NCBI GenBank assembly: GCA_003231645.1
Contig: QIIW01000040.1
Span: forward strand, 1-32,693
DNA: 32,693 nt
Source: Acidimicrobiia bacterium
Lineage (GTDB): Bacteria; Actinomycetota; Acidimicrobiia; Acidimicrobiales; Aldehydirespiratoraceae
Reading direction: 5' to 3'
Position numbers and translations under genes: made by a program. Shown here piece by piece: positions 13,498 through 23,279 of this stretch. Positions within the stretch are counted from its first letter, which is position 1; each line of letters opens with the position of its first letter. The notes beneath the pieces are model-generated. The model worked only from the letters and a program-made list of their open reading frames with translations, was not told where the DNA came from and did no database searches.

Positions 13498-16400
13498 GTT
13501 CCGCCGATCACCACATCCCGGTTTTCAGCTTTGCCGAGCCGATGCCCTCGGGCCGGCTGTCGATCCAGGCCAGTGCCGGCACCGGAAAGACATTCGCTCT
13601 CGCCGGATTGGCAACCCGATTCGTCACCGAGGGAGGCGTGCCGATCTCCGAACTTCTCATTGTCACCTTCACTCGCGCCGCCACCAATGAACTCCGCTCA
13701 CGGGTCCGGCGGCGGATGGTCGACACCGCCGACAATCTCTCGGTCGGTTCCGACCCACCCGACCGCTCCGACGAAATCTCCACCCGACTCCTCGCCCATC
13801 CCGATCCGCGGCATCTACCACGGCTCCAGCGGGCGATATCCGATTTCGATTCGGCCACGATCACCACCATTCACGGGTTCGCCACTCAGGTTCTCGGCAC
13901 ACTCGGCACCATGTCGGGCATCGATCCCGACTTGAGCCTGGTCGATGACACCGACGACCTCACCGCTCAGACGTGTGCCGACATCATCGCCTCCCACGCC
14001 GCTTCGGGTGTCAGCCCGGACCGACTTCCTCCGGTCGCGAAGCTCACCGCAGCCACCACCAAGATCCTCTTGATTCCGGGTCTGTGCACGGTGCCCGAAC
14101 CCACGGACGAATCGATCGATGTCCGTTCGCGAACGATCACCCGCTTGGCGAGAGAAGCCGCCCACCGTGTGGTCCGTCGCCGGGAGCGCTCCGCCACGAT
14201 GAGCTTCGACGACGTGCTGGTGAGGCTTCGTGACGCGATCACCGGCCCAGGCGCGGCCTCGGTCACCGAGGCTCTCCGCCGTCGCTTCCGGGTCGCGCTG
14301 ATCGACGAGTTCCAGGACACCGACCCCGTGCAGTGGGACATCTTCCGAACCCTGTTCGGCCAACCGGATCCCGACACCTCCCTGGTCCTGGTCGGTGACC
14401 CGAAACAGGCGATCTACTCGTTCAGGGGGGCCGACATCGCCACCTATCTCGGTGCGGTCGAATCCGGCACCGGCGCCGGGATCACCCACCGATCACTCAC
14501 CACCAACTGGAGGTCCGACGGCGCGATGTTGGGAGCGATCGAGACGCTTCTCACCGGCGCCACCTTCGGGAACGGGTCGATCAGGTTCACCCCGGTGAAG
14601 TCCGCCCCCGATCACGAGCCTCTGCGGATTCGAGATGTCAACGGCCGGCCAATTCCGGCGCTGTCGATCCGTTTGGCCGTCGGACCGAGCATCAGACGCA
14701 CCACCAAGACCGGCGCCATTCAGGCCGGCGCGGCTCGCAGTGCCGTCTATGACGACTTGGCGGGGCACATCGGCGAGTTGCTGACGAGCGCCACCATTCC
14801 CGACGATGTCGACAATACCGACCACGCCGACAGCCCGCATCCGCGACGGGTCAGGCCCTCCGATATCGCCGTGCTCACTCTCAATCGCAGCAGCGCCGAG
14901 GAGGTCCGGCAGCGACTCGTCGATCGGGGCATACCAGCCGTTCTGACCCGAGGATCGAGCGTCCTTCATTCAGCGGCGGCCAAGCAGTGGCGCTGGCTGC
15001 TCAACGCCATGGCCCGACCATCCGACCCGGCCCGAGCCCGCACTTTCGCGTTGAGTTGGTTCTGCGACAGGACGGTGCAGTGGATCCACGACTCGACCGA
15101 TGAGCAGATTGCCGAACTTCAAGAGTCGTTGCAGACCTGGTCCGAGACGCTCGGCAACCGCGGGTTGGCCCCGGCAATCCGTCAGATCCGACGCGACACC
15201 GGGGTCACGGCGAGAGTTCTGTCGCGTCCCGATGGCGACCGCGACATCACCGACCTCGACCATGTGGCCGAGCTTCTCCATGCCGCCTACATCAACGGCG
15301 CCGTCAGCCCGTCGGTGCTGCTCGCGTCTCTCGACTCCGAACCCGACACCAATGCCGACGCCGACATCGACGGTGATGTCACGTCTCGCCGGATCGAGTC
15401 GGAGGCCGACGCCGTGCAGATAATGACCGTGTGGGTGGCGAAAGGTCTCGAGTTCCCGGTCGTGTGTGTCCCGACCCTCTGGGTTCCACGTCAGGGTTCG
15501 ACCAGCGCTCTCGTCTACCACGACCCGGTCACCGGTGTACGCACCTTTGATGTCGCATCCACGCTCGGTGGGAGATGGCAGGATCCGCCCCGGGCATGGC
15601 CGTCTGTATCGGCAACGGCGAAGCGGCGCAACGCCACCTCGGACGAGGCGATGGCCGAGGACCTCCGGCTGCTCTATGTCGCTGTCACGAGGGCCCGCCA
15701 TCACACCGTCGTGTGGTGGTCCCGCCGGAGCGGCACCGACCGGACAGCCCTCTCACGGGTGCTGTTCGCACGCACGGGAGGCGAGATCGACCGGACCTTG
15801 TTCACTGCCGACAAGGTGTCCCTACCGGCCGACGACGACCTTGTCTCCTCTCTCGATCCGCTGGTGGACATCTCTCATGGCACCATCGAAGTGCTGGTTC
15901 ACGGCGCCGACGCTCCGTCCGTATCGCCTTGGCGGGTCGCCGACACCGACGGGCCACGGCCCGAGTTGCAGTGCGGGGAGCTCCGGAGGATGCCCGACCG
16001 CGGACGCAGCAGATGGTCGTTCAGCGCCATCGTCGGCCGAGCTGACTATCACCCAGATCCCCACGACCCATCGATGTCCGACAGCGGCGCGGCCGACGAG
16101 TCGGCCGGTATGCCAACCCCCGACACCGGATCGGCGGTTCCCCTCCAGCCGGGAGACTTCGGTGTTGGTGGCGCTGCCATCCGACAGGGCACCGGGGCCG
16201 ACCATCGGTCGGGGTTCGCCACATCTCCCCTGGCGGCCCTCCCGGCCGGGACCGAGTTCGGCACTCTCGTGCATGAAGTGCTCGAGGAGGTCGACTTCAC
16301 ATCGAGCGAACTCCGGAGCGATCTCACCGGGGCGGTCGGCCGACGCCTCCGATTCGGGTCGCTCGATCTTCGCCCCGTGACACCGGCCGGCGCCACTGCA

Positions 16401-17123
16401 GCCGATGGCTTGCGGTTGCTCGTCGACGGGATCGAGACCGCCATCGATTCCCCGCTGGGTCCACTGTTCGGCGGCATCAGCCTGCGTGACATCAGCCGAA
16501 CCGACCGGCTCGACGAAATGTCGTTCGAGCTTCTTCTCGGTCGCGGACCCGACCGAACATCTGATCGCGACATCGGTCGACTGGTCCACGATCACCTTCC
16601 GGCCGGTGATCCGTTGCGCAAATGGGCTGCTGGACTGGCCGATGGACTCTTCGGGGTCGAGCTGGCCGGACATCTGACCGGCTCCATCGACGCATTGCTG
16701 CGGGTCAGGGGATCGGGTGCCGCACGTCGTTTCGTGGTCGTCGACTACAAGTCGAATCGTCTCCACGACCCGTCCGCACCGCCTCGCCCCGGCGACTATT
16801 CCCAGTCGGCGATGGCCGCCGCCATGTCTCATCATCACTACGGGCTCCAGGCCCTTCTCTACTCGGTGGCGGTCCACCGCTACCTGCGTTGGCGGCTTCC
16901 CGACTACGACCCGGCCGTGAATCTCGGCGGTGTCGCCTACTTGTTCGTCAGAGGAATGGCCGGCCCCGACGTGCTCGGGGAGCGCGACATTCCCGACGGC
17001 GTGTTCACCTGGAACCTGCCATCGACGCTGGTGATCGACCTGAGTGATCTGCTCCACGGGAAACTCGGGGCGAACCTTGCCGATGGGTCGGGTCGGCACG
17101 TCGGCGACTCGGAGGAGCGATGA
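13494..17123 (+). CDS. recB: Exodeoxyribonuclease V subunit RecB
   Basis: This 1209-residue protein is the 3'-5' helicase and nuclease subunit of RecBCD. The UvrD-like helicase has Walker A ASAGTGKT (26-33), the Walker B/motif II LIDEFQDTD (near 269), GDPKQAIYSFRGAD (motif III), LTTNWRSDG (motif IV), QIMTVWVAKGLEFPVV (motif V) and LLYVAVTRARH (motif VI). The C-terminal RecB-family nuclease keeps GTLVHEVLEE (near 922), the metal-binding Asp in GSIDAL (near 1065), DYKSN with its catalytic Asp-x-Lys (near 1083) and the following ALLYSVAVHRYL helix. It therefore looks active in both domains. The ATG overlaps the recC stop, and recD starts inside its own stop codon, so the three subunits are probably translated in step. 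Confidence 0.95.
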   Translation: MSSADHHIPVFSFAEPMPSGRLSIQASAGTGKTFALAGLATRFVTEGGVPISELLIVTFTRAATNELRSRVRRRMVDTADNLSVGSDPPDRSDEISTRLLAHPDPRHLPRLQRAISDFDSATITTIHGFATQVLGTLGTMSGIDPDLSLVDDTDDLTAQTCADIIASHAASGVSPDRLPPVAKLTAATTKILLIPGLCTVPEPTDESIDVRSRTITRLAREAAHRVVRRRERSATMSFDDVLVRLRDAITGPGAASVTEALRRRFRVALIDEFQDTDPVQWDIFRTLFGQPDPDTSLVLVGDPKQAIYSFRGADIATYLGAVESGTGAGITHRSLTTNWRSDGAMLGAIETLLTGATFGNGSIRFTPVKSAPDHEPLRIRDVNGRPIPALSIRLAVGPSIRRTTKTGAIQAGAARSAVYDDLAGHIGELLTSATIPDDVDNTDHADSPHPRRVRPSDIAVLTLNRSSAEEVRQRLVDRGIPAVLTRGSSVLHSAAAKQWRWLLNAMARPSDPARARTFALSWFCDRTVQWIHDSTDEQIAELQESLQTWSETLGNRGLAPAIRQIRRDTGVTARVLSRPDGDRDITDLDHVAELLHAAYINGAVSPSVLLASLDSEPDTNADADIDGDVTSRRIESEADAVQIMTVWVAKGLEFPVVCVPTLWVPRQGSTSALVYHDPVTGVRTFDVASTLGGRWQDPPRAWPSVSATAKRRNATSDEAMAEDLRLLYVAVTRARHHTVVWWSRRSGTDRTALSRVLFARTGGEIDRTLFTADKVSLPADDDLVSSLDPLVDISHGTIEVLVHGADAPSVSPWRVADTDGPRPELQCGELRRMPDRGRSRWSFSAIVGRADYHPDPHDPSMSDSGAADESAGMPTPDTGSAVPLQPGDFGVGGAAIRQGTGADHRSGFATSPLAALPAGTEFGTLVHEVLEEVDFTSSELRSDLTGAVGRRLRFGSLDLRPVTPAGATAADGLRLLVDGIETAIDSPLGPLFGGISLRDISRTDRLDEMSFELLLGRGPDRTSDRDIGRLVHDHLPAGDPLRKWAAGLADGLFGVELAGHLTGSIDALLRVRGSGAARRFVVVDYKSNRLHDPSAPPRPGDYSQSAMAAAMSHHHYGLQALLYSVAVHRYLRWRLPDYDPAVNLGGVAYLFVRGMAGPDVLGERDIPDGVFTWNLPSTLVIDLSDLLHGKLGANLADGSGRHVGDSEER

Positions 17124-19000
17124 CCGACCCCTCCGATCTTCGCCTGATGTTTCGGTCGCCACGGCCCAATCTGCTTCCGGCCGCGGCTCAGGCCGTGTTG
17201 GGACCGTTTTTTGATGCCGGGATCTTCGCCTTGACCGAAGCCCACCTCACGGCGACCGTTGCCCGACTCCAACCCGATGTCGATCCGCTGTCGCTGCTGG
17301 CGCTGGCAGCCGCTTCGCGCGGCGCCCGCCTCGGCCACACCTGCATCGAACTCGATCCGGTCGGATCTCAGCAGCACTCGCCGTTGCTGGTCCACGGTAC
17401 CGGCGACGAGGCCCCCGATCTCCAATGGCCGAGCCGCGACGAATGGTCGACCGTCCTCGAGTCGAGTCCGATCGTCGCCGAGCCGTCGGGTGCCGACCGC
17501 GAGCCGCTGCGACCTCTCGTCTTCGACGGTGAGCGGATCTACCTGCAGCGTTACTGGACCCACGAGGTCCGCGTGGCCGATGACATTCGACAACGTGCCT
17601 GTGTGGGCAGCGATGACATCGGTCTCGACGCCACGCTCGACGCGCTGTTCGCGAGTGCCGCCGACTCCGGTGATGGACCCGGAGACCATGCCCAGAGACG
17701 TGCCGCCGCGACCGCACTGACGAGCGGCCTGTCGATCATCACCGGCGGACCGGGAACCGGCAAGACCTACACGATCGCCAGGATCCTCACCACGGCCCAT
17801 CAGTCGGCCGCGGCCGAAGGTCGATCGTTCAACGTTGCGTTGGCCGCCCCGACCGGGAAGGCCGCGGCCCGTATCACCGAGTCGGTTGACGCCGCGGTTG
17901 AAGCAATTGTCACCGATTCCACGGGGCCGAAGTCGATCCGACATGCCGCCACCACCATCCACGCTCTGCTGGGCTGGGCACCCGGAGACGGGTTCCGTCA
18001 CAACCGACGCAACCCTCTCCCCCACGACATGGTGATCATCGATGAGACCTCAATGGTTTCGGTTTCGCTGATGTCCCGCCTGCTCGAGGCGGTGCGGCCC
18101 GAATCCTCAGTGGTCCTGGTGGGCGATCCCGACCAATTGGCGAGCATCGAGGTCGGCACGGTGCTCAGCGACATCATCGGACCGAAGGGCGGGGCAGTCG
18201 AACGTTCGGCCCCCGGCAACAACCCGGACCTGGCCCATCGAATCACCGTCCTGACCCGGGCCCATCGATTCGGGCGGGGATCGCCCATCGCCGAGCTGGC
18301 GGCGGCAGTCCGAGCCGGTGACTTCGACTCTGCTGTCGGGCTGCTCGCCGAAGGGTCCGAGGTCGAGTGGGTCAGAGCCGGTGACGGTCCCGCGGTGGTG
18401 CGTGTCATCAGCGAGGTGGTCGACGCCTCGGTTATGGTGGTCGAGGCGGCGTTGGCCGGCGACGCCGAGGCCGGCCTCACCGCGGCACTGTCCACGAAGG
18501 TTCTGGCGGCCACGCGTCGGCGACGGTTCGGCCTCCAGCACTGGAACGAGTTGATCGAATCCGCGGTCATCGACCGGGTCGACGGCGTCGACAACTCCCG
18601 ACGATGGTTCGTGGGCCGACCGGTGATGATCACTGCCAACGACCGTGTGAATCACGTTGCCAACGGCGATGTCGGGCTGGTTGTGGCTCGCGACGGGTCG
18701 ATGGCGGTGGCCCTTCCCGAATCCGCCGGGATCCGCTACCTCCCGACCTCACGTCTTGCCGAAGCAGAAACCTGGTGGGCCATGACGATCCACAAGAGCC
18801 AAGGATCCGAGTTCGACCACGTGGTCGTGTCGCTACCACCGTCGGGGTCGCCGGTGTTGACCAGGGAACTGCTCTACACCGGTATCACGCGAGCACGACA
18901 CCGCGTCACGATCCTGGCCGACGAAGCAAGCCTGCGCGAGGCGATCGAGCGGCCCATCACCCGGGCCTCGGGACTGAGATCGAGACTATGGGGCGATTGA
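17120..19000 (+). CDS. recD: Exodeoxyribonuclease V subunit RecD
   Basis: This 626-residue protein is the 5'-3' superfamily 1B helicase subunit of RecBCD. An N-terminal region of about 190 residues, which contacts RecC in known complexes, precedes the motor. Walker A is GGPGTGKT (near 208-215), motif II is IIDETSMV (near 305-312), VLVGDPDQLASIEVG follows (motif III), then TIHKSQGSEFD (near 556, motif V) and LLYTGITRARH (motif VI). All helicase motifs look intact. The ATG overlaps the recB stop by four bases (ATGA). The gene ends 14 bases before the convergent TetR gene, with no clear terminator hairpin between them. Confidence 0.95.
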   Translation: MTDPSDLRLMFRSPRPNLLPAAAQAVLGPFFDAGIFALTEAHLTATVARLQPDVDPLSLLALAAASRGARLGHTCIELDPVGSQQHSPLLVHGTGDEAPDLQWPSRDEWSTVLESSPIVAEPSGADREPLRPLVFDGERIYLQRYWTHEVRVADDIRQRACVGSDDIGLDATLDALFASAADSGDGPGDHAQRRAAATALTSGLSIITGGPGTGKTYTIARILTTAHQSAAAEGRSFNVALAAPTGKAAARITESVDAAVEAIVTDSTGPKSIRHAATTIHALLGWAPGDGFRHNRRNPLPHDMVIIDETSMVSVSLMSRLLEAVRPESSVVLVGDPDQLASIEVGTVLSDIIGPKGGAVERSAPGNNPDLAHRITVLTRAHRFGRGSPIAELAAAVRAGDFDSAVGLLAEGSEVEWVRAGDGPAVVRVISEVVDASVMVVEAALAGDAEAGLTAALSTKVLAATRRRRFGLQHWNELIESAVIDRVDGVDNSRRWFVGRPVMITANDRVNHVANGDVGLVVARDGSMAVALPESAGIRYLPTSRLAEAETWWAMTIHKSQGSEFDHVVVSLPPSGSPVLTRELLYTGITRARHRVTILADEASLREAIERPITRASGLRSRLWGD

Positions 19001-19014
19001 GCCGGTGCACACGA

Positions 19015-19470
19015 TCAGTCGGCCAAGATCTTCGTCATGGACGAGATCAGCGTCTCGGTGAACGCCACGCGTTCGTCGGCGGTGAAGTCCGGGCGGCGAA
19101 GGCCGGACCACTGAGTGTCGGGGCCCGGCCCGCGCCGGACCGTCATCTCGGCTTGGATCCTGAGATACTCGCCGCCACCATCGGGGTCCTCGAGGCGTTC
19201 GGCGGGGGGCACGACCAGAGCCTCGACGAATCCGGCACCAGAATCGAGAAGCTCCAGCCGTCGCTTGTCGATTCTTCGCTGATGCTTGGCCAGAACCGCC
19301 CTGACCAGGCCTTCCTTGTCGCGGTAGTGGAACGCCACCGCACTCTTGTTTCCCTGCCCTGCCGCTCGGGTGACAGCGGCAACGGTGGTCGCGCCGACAC
19401 CACCTTCGGCGAACAACTTCTCGGCGGCCGACACCAGCGCACGGCGGGCAGGTTGGGGAGATCGTGACAT
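19015..19470 (-). CDS. Short TetR-family transcriptional regulator
   Basis: This 151-residue protein has an N-terminal TetR DNA-binding domain: ALVSAAEKLFAEGGVGATTVAAVTRAAGQGNKSAVAFHYRDKEGL-like segments at about 11-55, with the helix-turn-helix around 28-48. The ligand-binding part is short (TetR proteins usually have about 190 residues), so its effector pocket or dimer face may be reduced. The ATG at 19470 is preceded by AGGA at a wide spacing; the frame is open upstream without homology. A perfect 17-bp palindrome lies 16 bases before the start, as expected for an autorepressed TetR gene, and the divergent hydrolase gene is the natural target. Confidence 0.8.
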   Translation of the reverse strand: MSRSPQPARRALVSAAEKLFAEGGVGATTVAAVTRAAGQGNKSAVAFHYRDKEGLVRAVLAKHQRRIDKRRLELLDSGAGFVEALVVPPAERLEDPDGGGEYLRIQAEMTVRRGPGPDTQWSGLRRPDFTADERVAFTETLISSMTKILAD

Positions 19471-19485
19471 CTGTTCGAGTTCCTG

Positions 19486-19502
19486 CCAGGTCGACGACCT
19501 GG
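19486..19502. promoter_or_regulatory. Probable TetR operator (perfect 17-bp palindrome)
   Basis: CCAGGTCGACGACCTGG consists of eight-base perfect arms around a single central A. The size and position, between the TetR gene and the divergent hydrolase, fit an operator for the TetR protein. Confidence 0.6.
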
Positions 19503-19505
19503 ATG

Positions 19506-19556
19506 TGGTGTGTGGAGATTCCCGGCTGGTTGCCCCGGGGTCATTGGAACACACCA
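19506..19556. repeat. Inverted repeat in the TetR-hydrolase intergenic region
   Basis: TGGTGTGT (19506-19513) and its exact complement ACACACCA (19549-19556) flank 35 bases. They could be two half-sites of a looped or second regulatory element; chance is possible for eight-base arms. Confidence 0.35.
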
Positions 19557-19656
19557 CCATCCGGACTCTCTCATCGGGCCCCCAGGCGACGTCCGCCCAC
19601 TGGCCGGCACCCGGCAAAGTGGCCCACGACCGGGCCTTGCGCGAGGATTCCCGCTG

Positions 19657-20352
19657 ATGTCCGCCAGCCCACCCATGACACGAATTCAGCCCCACCGCCG
19701 CCCCCTGCCGCCGGTGGTGTTGCTCCACGGGTTCGCAACATCGACGGAACGCACGTGGCGCGAGCCCGGGTGGTTCGACCTGCTGCACGATGCTGGGCGT
19801 CGAGTGGTGGGGATCGACCTGCTCGGCCACGGCGGCGCACCAAAGCCGACCGACCCCGCCGCCTACGACGACCTGGCGGGACCGGTTGTCGAGCAGATGC
19901 CCGAGGGCCAGGTCGACATCATCGGCTATTCACTCGGGGCGAGGACCGCACTGGAGATCGCTTTGGCCGACCCGACACGAGTGCGCAAGATGGTCCTCGC
20001 CGGCGTCGGACAAAACGTCATGGAGCAACGCAGCGCGACCATCACCCCTCATGTTTCGCAGCGTTTCGATGCACTCATCGCCACCGCCGGCAACAACGGC
20101 CCGGCACTTCGGGCCTGCATGGCCGCGACCCGGCCACCGTTCACCCTCGCACAACTCGCGGGACTCAACGTGCCTTGTCTGATCATCATGGGCGACGAGG
20201 ACTTCACCGGGCCACCGGATCCGTTGGCGGACGCGCTACCCGACGCTCGGATGACCACACTGCGAAACGTCGACCACTTCGGCCTGCCCAAGCAATTCGC
20301 GTTCATCGACGCCGCCCTGGAGTTCATCGACGCCGTACCGAGCTGGGCCTGA
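19657..20352 (+). CDS. Alpha/beta hydrolase under probable TetR control
   Basis: This 231-residue alpha/beta-hydrolase has VVLLHGFATSTERTW (20-34) as oxyanion region, the nucleophile elbow GYSLGA with Ser92, the acid in IMGDEDFTGPP and the His in NVDHFGLP. The fold is complete but compact, with a short lid. The substrate is unknown. The ATG at 19657 has GAGGA nine bases upstream, and ATG at 19675 is an alternative. A longer frame upstream has no hydrolase character. It is divergent from the TetR gene, with the palindrome between them. Confidence 0.8.
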   Translation: MSASPPMTRIQPHRRPLPPVVLLHGFATSTERTWREPGWFDLLHDAGRRVVGIDLLGHGGAPKPTDPAAYDDLAGPVVEQMPEGQVDIIGYSLGARTALEIALADPTRVRKMVLAGVGQNVMEQRSATITPHVSQRFDALIATAGNNGPALRACMAATRPPFTLAQLAGLNVPCLIIMGDEDFTGPPDPLADALPDARMTTLRNVDHFGLPKQFAFIDAALEFIDAVPSWA

Positions 20353-20381
20353 TCCGGCGCCCTGACCCGCGGTTAGGCCCA

Positions 20382-23279
20382 TCAGAGACGTACGACCTCG
20401 GCGCCCACGCTCTCGGCCACGTCGACCGTCCGTTGATGACACGTGAACATCAGGACCTGTCGACGCCGCGCCGCCTCGCCCAACAGTTCGACGGCGGAAG
20501 CCGCCCGGTCGTCATCGAGGTGAATCAGTGGATCGTCACAGAGCAACGGCAGGTCGAGCCCACGTTTCTGACTGTCGTGCTCGGCCATGGCCAGACGCAG
20601 CGATAGATACAGCAACGCCCTCGCTCCGGTGGAAAGCGAGGTTGCCTCCACATCGCAGACCCGGTCGGTGAAGCCGTCGGCCATGTGGACATGGAGTGTC
20701 GACGAGTCGGGCCCGGACGACTTGACCACGACCGCCCTCCACCCACCGGCCACGGTCGACGCCAGTTCACCGGTCCGCCTGATGAGCTGGGGCTGGTTCT
20801 TGCGTTCGTAGTCGTCGGCAACCGCTCGCAGCATCACTCCGGCCAGTCGCCTGGACGCAGCCTCGAGCGCCAGGTCGTCGCGTGCCTCGACAAGCGATCC
20901 TTCCATCACCCTCAGATCGGCCAGGCGATCGGCTCGACGAATCTCGTCGAGGCGGTCGATCTCGAGTGCCAACTTCCCGGAGATTTCGTTCACTTCGGCA
21001 TCGGCGGAGCGAATCAGCTCGGCGACACGCTCGCTCTCGAGTTCTCTGTCTTCGGTTCCGAGACCCTCATCGAGCAGGCTTCGGAATTCGGGATCATCGC
21101 CGATCATCGCATCGACGATTTTCGATGCACTGGCATGAGCAGACTCGGCCGCACGGCGCTCGGCCAACAGCCCGGCCATCCGACTCGAATGCTCCGAGAG
21201 CCTCTCCAGGCTCCAGGAGTCGACCTCGTCGGCAACCGGAGCCATCAGGGCCGAGAGGTCGGCCTCGGCCTCCACAACCCTGCTCCGGCAACCGGCCACC
21301 CGGCGGGCGGCCTCGACCAGATCGACATGACGAGTTGCCGACGACTCGGCCGCTTCGGGATCAATTCCCGGCGGAAGCCCCAGCTCGATGAAAATCCGAT
21401 CGAGATGCTCACCTGCCGCCGTCTGCTTCGCCTCGGCCGCAGCAAGTCTTGCGCTCGTCGACTCGACCTCGGATGTCAGCGAATCGAGCGATTTGAGCTG
21501 CCGGCGAGCCGTTGCCCACTTCTCGAGTGAGCCGCGCAACGTGAGCGGGTCGGACGGGATCGTGAGCCCGAACTTCTGGCTCAGGGTCGGTAGAGCAGCC
21601 TTGACCACCCCGGCCCGCTGCTCACATGCCGACAGGTCGGACACGGTTCGCTGCGTCCCCACCTCGGCGTCGTCGAGCAGCCGCTGGGCATCAGCCACCC
21701 TGATGGCCGCGGCACCGACCTCGTCGCCCGATTGCACCTCGACGGCCTTCGGCCTCACCGCCGGCGAGATGAGCAGTGCCACGCCCGCCAGACCCAACAG
21801 GATCCACTGCCCGGTGACCGCCGAGAACAGGCCGAGAACAGCAATGATGATCAAGAGCAGCCACCAGAGCGACCGGATGGAGCCCGATCCTTCCGCGGTG
21901 ACCGAGCGCCGAACCTGCCACTGGGATGGACCCATCCCGAGACCGAACCGGTCCCAGTCACCCACCGCCAGATCGAGGCGACGCTGCATCTCGGCGGCGT
22001 GGGAGACGGCTCGGTCATGGTCGAGACTCGCCCGTTCGACGTCGCCGAGCGCCTCCTTGAACTTGTCGGACAACTGGATCAGTTGCACTTGGGCATCCTG
22101 ATCGAGGCGCGCGCTGCGCAGAGTCTCCACATCGGTCGACATCACGTTCAGGGCCAGGTCGAGGCCCACAGCCGCTTGGTCCCTGGCCTCCAGGGCCGCG
22201 GCACGGGCCAGCGACACCTCCTCGACGACCCGGCGGGCATGCGACACGTCGCTCACTGCGGTGGCGACCGGGCCGATGTCGGATCGCGTGATCGCGATGC
22301 GTTCGATCACCTCGTCAACGGTCGTCGATTCGGGTGCACCAACCGACACGATCTGCTTCCCGAACTCGACCTGAGCCGCCTCCAACTCCTCTTTGGCCAC
22401 GCGACACGACGCTATGGACGATTCGATCGCCGGCAAGTCGTCGACGACTCGCTCCCATGACTCGGGGATCACCTCGCAGGACTCGAATTCTCCCCGAGCC
22501 ACGGTCTCGGTTCGACGATGGCGATCGAGTTCGCCGGCATTGCCCAACAGCGACTGCCGCTTCAGCCATCCGGATCGCTGCCGCTCGACCTCGGTTCGCC
22601 TGACCATGAGTTCATCGATGTCGGCCTGCAGCATCCGATGGTCGTCGACGTTTCGATCGGCCTCCCGCAGCTCGCCCACCACCCGCTGCAGCTCGGCGAC
22701 GATCGAGTTGAAGGAGGTCCCTTCGGGCCCGACTTTCGCACCGGGCCTGGCATCCTGTTCAAAAGTCCTCGCCAGCTCTCTGGGATCGGCCGAACCGGCA
22801 AGAGCACCCAGACCGGCCCGTCTGAGTTCGCGGTCGGCATCGCCGCCGTCGTGGAGTTGCTGGCCCCACAGTCGATAGATACCCGTCAGGGTCTGGGTGT
22901 CGACTCCGCGGATGTGGTCGCGCCACTGATCGGGGGTGAGCAGCGATCCGAGCCGATATTCACGGGTGCTGGCCTTGCCGATGGCGCCACCGCCCGGCGT
23001 CACCCGGTAACTCGCCGCCGCCAGGAAATCGTCGCCTCTGAGGTTGCCGGTGAGTGAGCCGCTGAGGATCTCGCCCGGCCTGCCGTAGCGACGCACGACA
23101 TCACTTGACGACGAAGGCCCCACCAAGAGCCACACGATCAACTCCAGAAGGGTCGATTTGCCGGCCTCGTTGAGACCGTGAACCACCACCATCGGTGCCG
23201 GCGGGAACTCAAGGCGCTGCCTGGTCAGCCCACCGAAGCGTTCGGCGTCGACAGCCTCGATGCGCAGTTGCGAACTCAC
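20382..23279 (-). CDS. YhaN-like SMC/Rad50-type ATPase with central membrane hairpin
   Basis: This 965-residue protein has split ABC-ATPase halves. Walker A is GLNEAGKST (35-43) at the N-terminus. The signature LSTGARALLYLSLRLA (near 880) and Walker B LPLLCDDPLIHLDDDRA (near 910) are at the C-terminus. Between them are long Glu/Arg/Ala-rich helical regions likely to form coiled coils. Unlike SbcC, two hydrophobic segments lie in the middle (about 466-505), as in YhaN of Firmicutes, so the coil apex may sit at the membrane. Its GTG start overlaps the stop of the nuclease gene by four bases (GTGA), so the two proteins likely form a Rad50-Mre11-like complex acting on DNA ends or structures. Confidence 0.82.
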   Translation of the reverse strand: MSSQLRIEAVDAERFGGLTRQRLEFPPAPMVVVHGLNEAGKSTLLELIVWLLVGPSSSSDVVRRYGRPGEILSGSLTGNLRGDDFLAAASYRVTPGGGAIGKASTREYRLGSLLTPDQWRDHIRGVDTQTLTGIYRLWGQQLHDGGDADRELRRAGLGALAGSADPRELARTFEQDARPGAKVGPEGTSFNSIVAELQRVVGELREADRNVDDHRMLQADIDELMVRRTEVERQRSGWLKRQSLLGNAGELDRHRRTETVARGEFESCEVIPESWERVVDDLPAIESSIASCRVAKEELEAAQVEFGKQIVSVGAPESTTVDEVIERIAITRSDIGPVATAVSDVSHARRVVEEVSLARAAALEARDQAAVGLDLALNVMSTDVETLRSARLDQDAQVQLIQLSDKFKEALGDVERASLDHDRAVSHAAEMQRRLDLAVGDWDRFGLGMGPSQWQVRRSVTAEGSGSIRSLWWLLLIIIAVLGLFSAVTGQWILLGLAGVALLISPAVRPKAVEVQSGDEVGAAAIRVADAQRLLDDAEVGTQRTVSDLSACEQRAGVVKAALPTLSQKFGLTIPSDPLTLRGSLEKWATARRQLKSLDSLTSEVESTSARLAAAEAKQTAAGEHLDRIFIELGLPPGIDPEAAESSATRHVDLVEAARRVAGCRSRVVEAEADLSALMAPVADEVDSWSLERLSEHSSRMAGLLAERRAAESAHASASKIVDAMIGDDPEFRSLLDEGLGTEDRELESERVAELIRSADAEVNEISGKLALEIDRLDEIRRADRLADLRVMEGSLVEARDDLALEAASRRLAGVMLRAVADDYERKNQPQLIRRTGELASTVAGGWRAVVVKSSGPDSSTLHVHMADGFTDRVCDVEATSLSTGARALLYLSLRLAMAEHDSQKRGLDLPLLCDDPLIHLDDDRAASAVELLGEAARRRQVLMFTCHQRTVDVAESVGAEVVRL

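Noticed and set aside
15822..17162. 446-codon minus-strand open frame antisense to recB
   Set aside because: No recognisable motif, and its length follows from codon bias in recB, whose nuclease motifs lie on the plus strand here.
19471..19830. Upstream extension of the TetR frame
   Set aside because: It overlaps the divergent hydrolase and the palindrome and has no TetR character.
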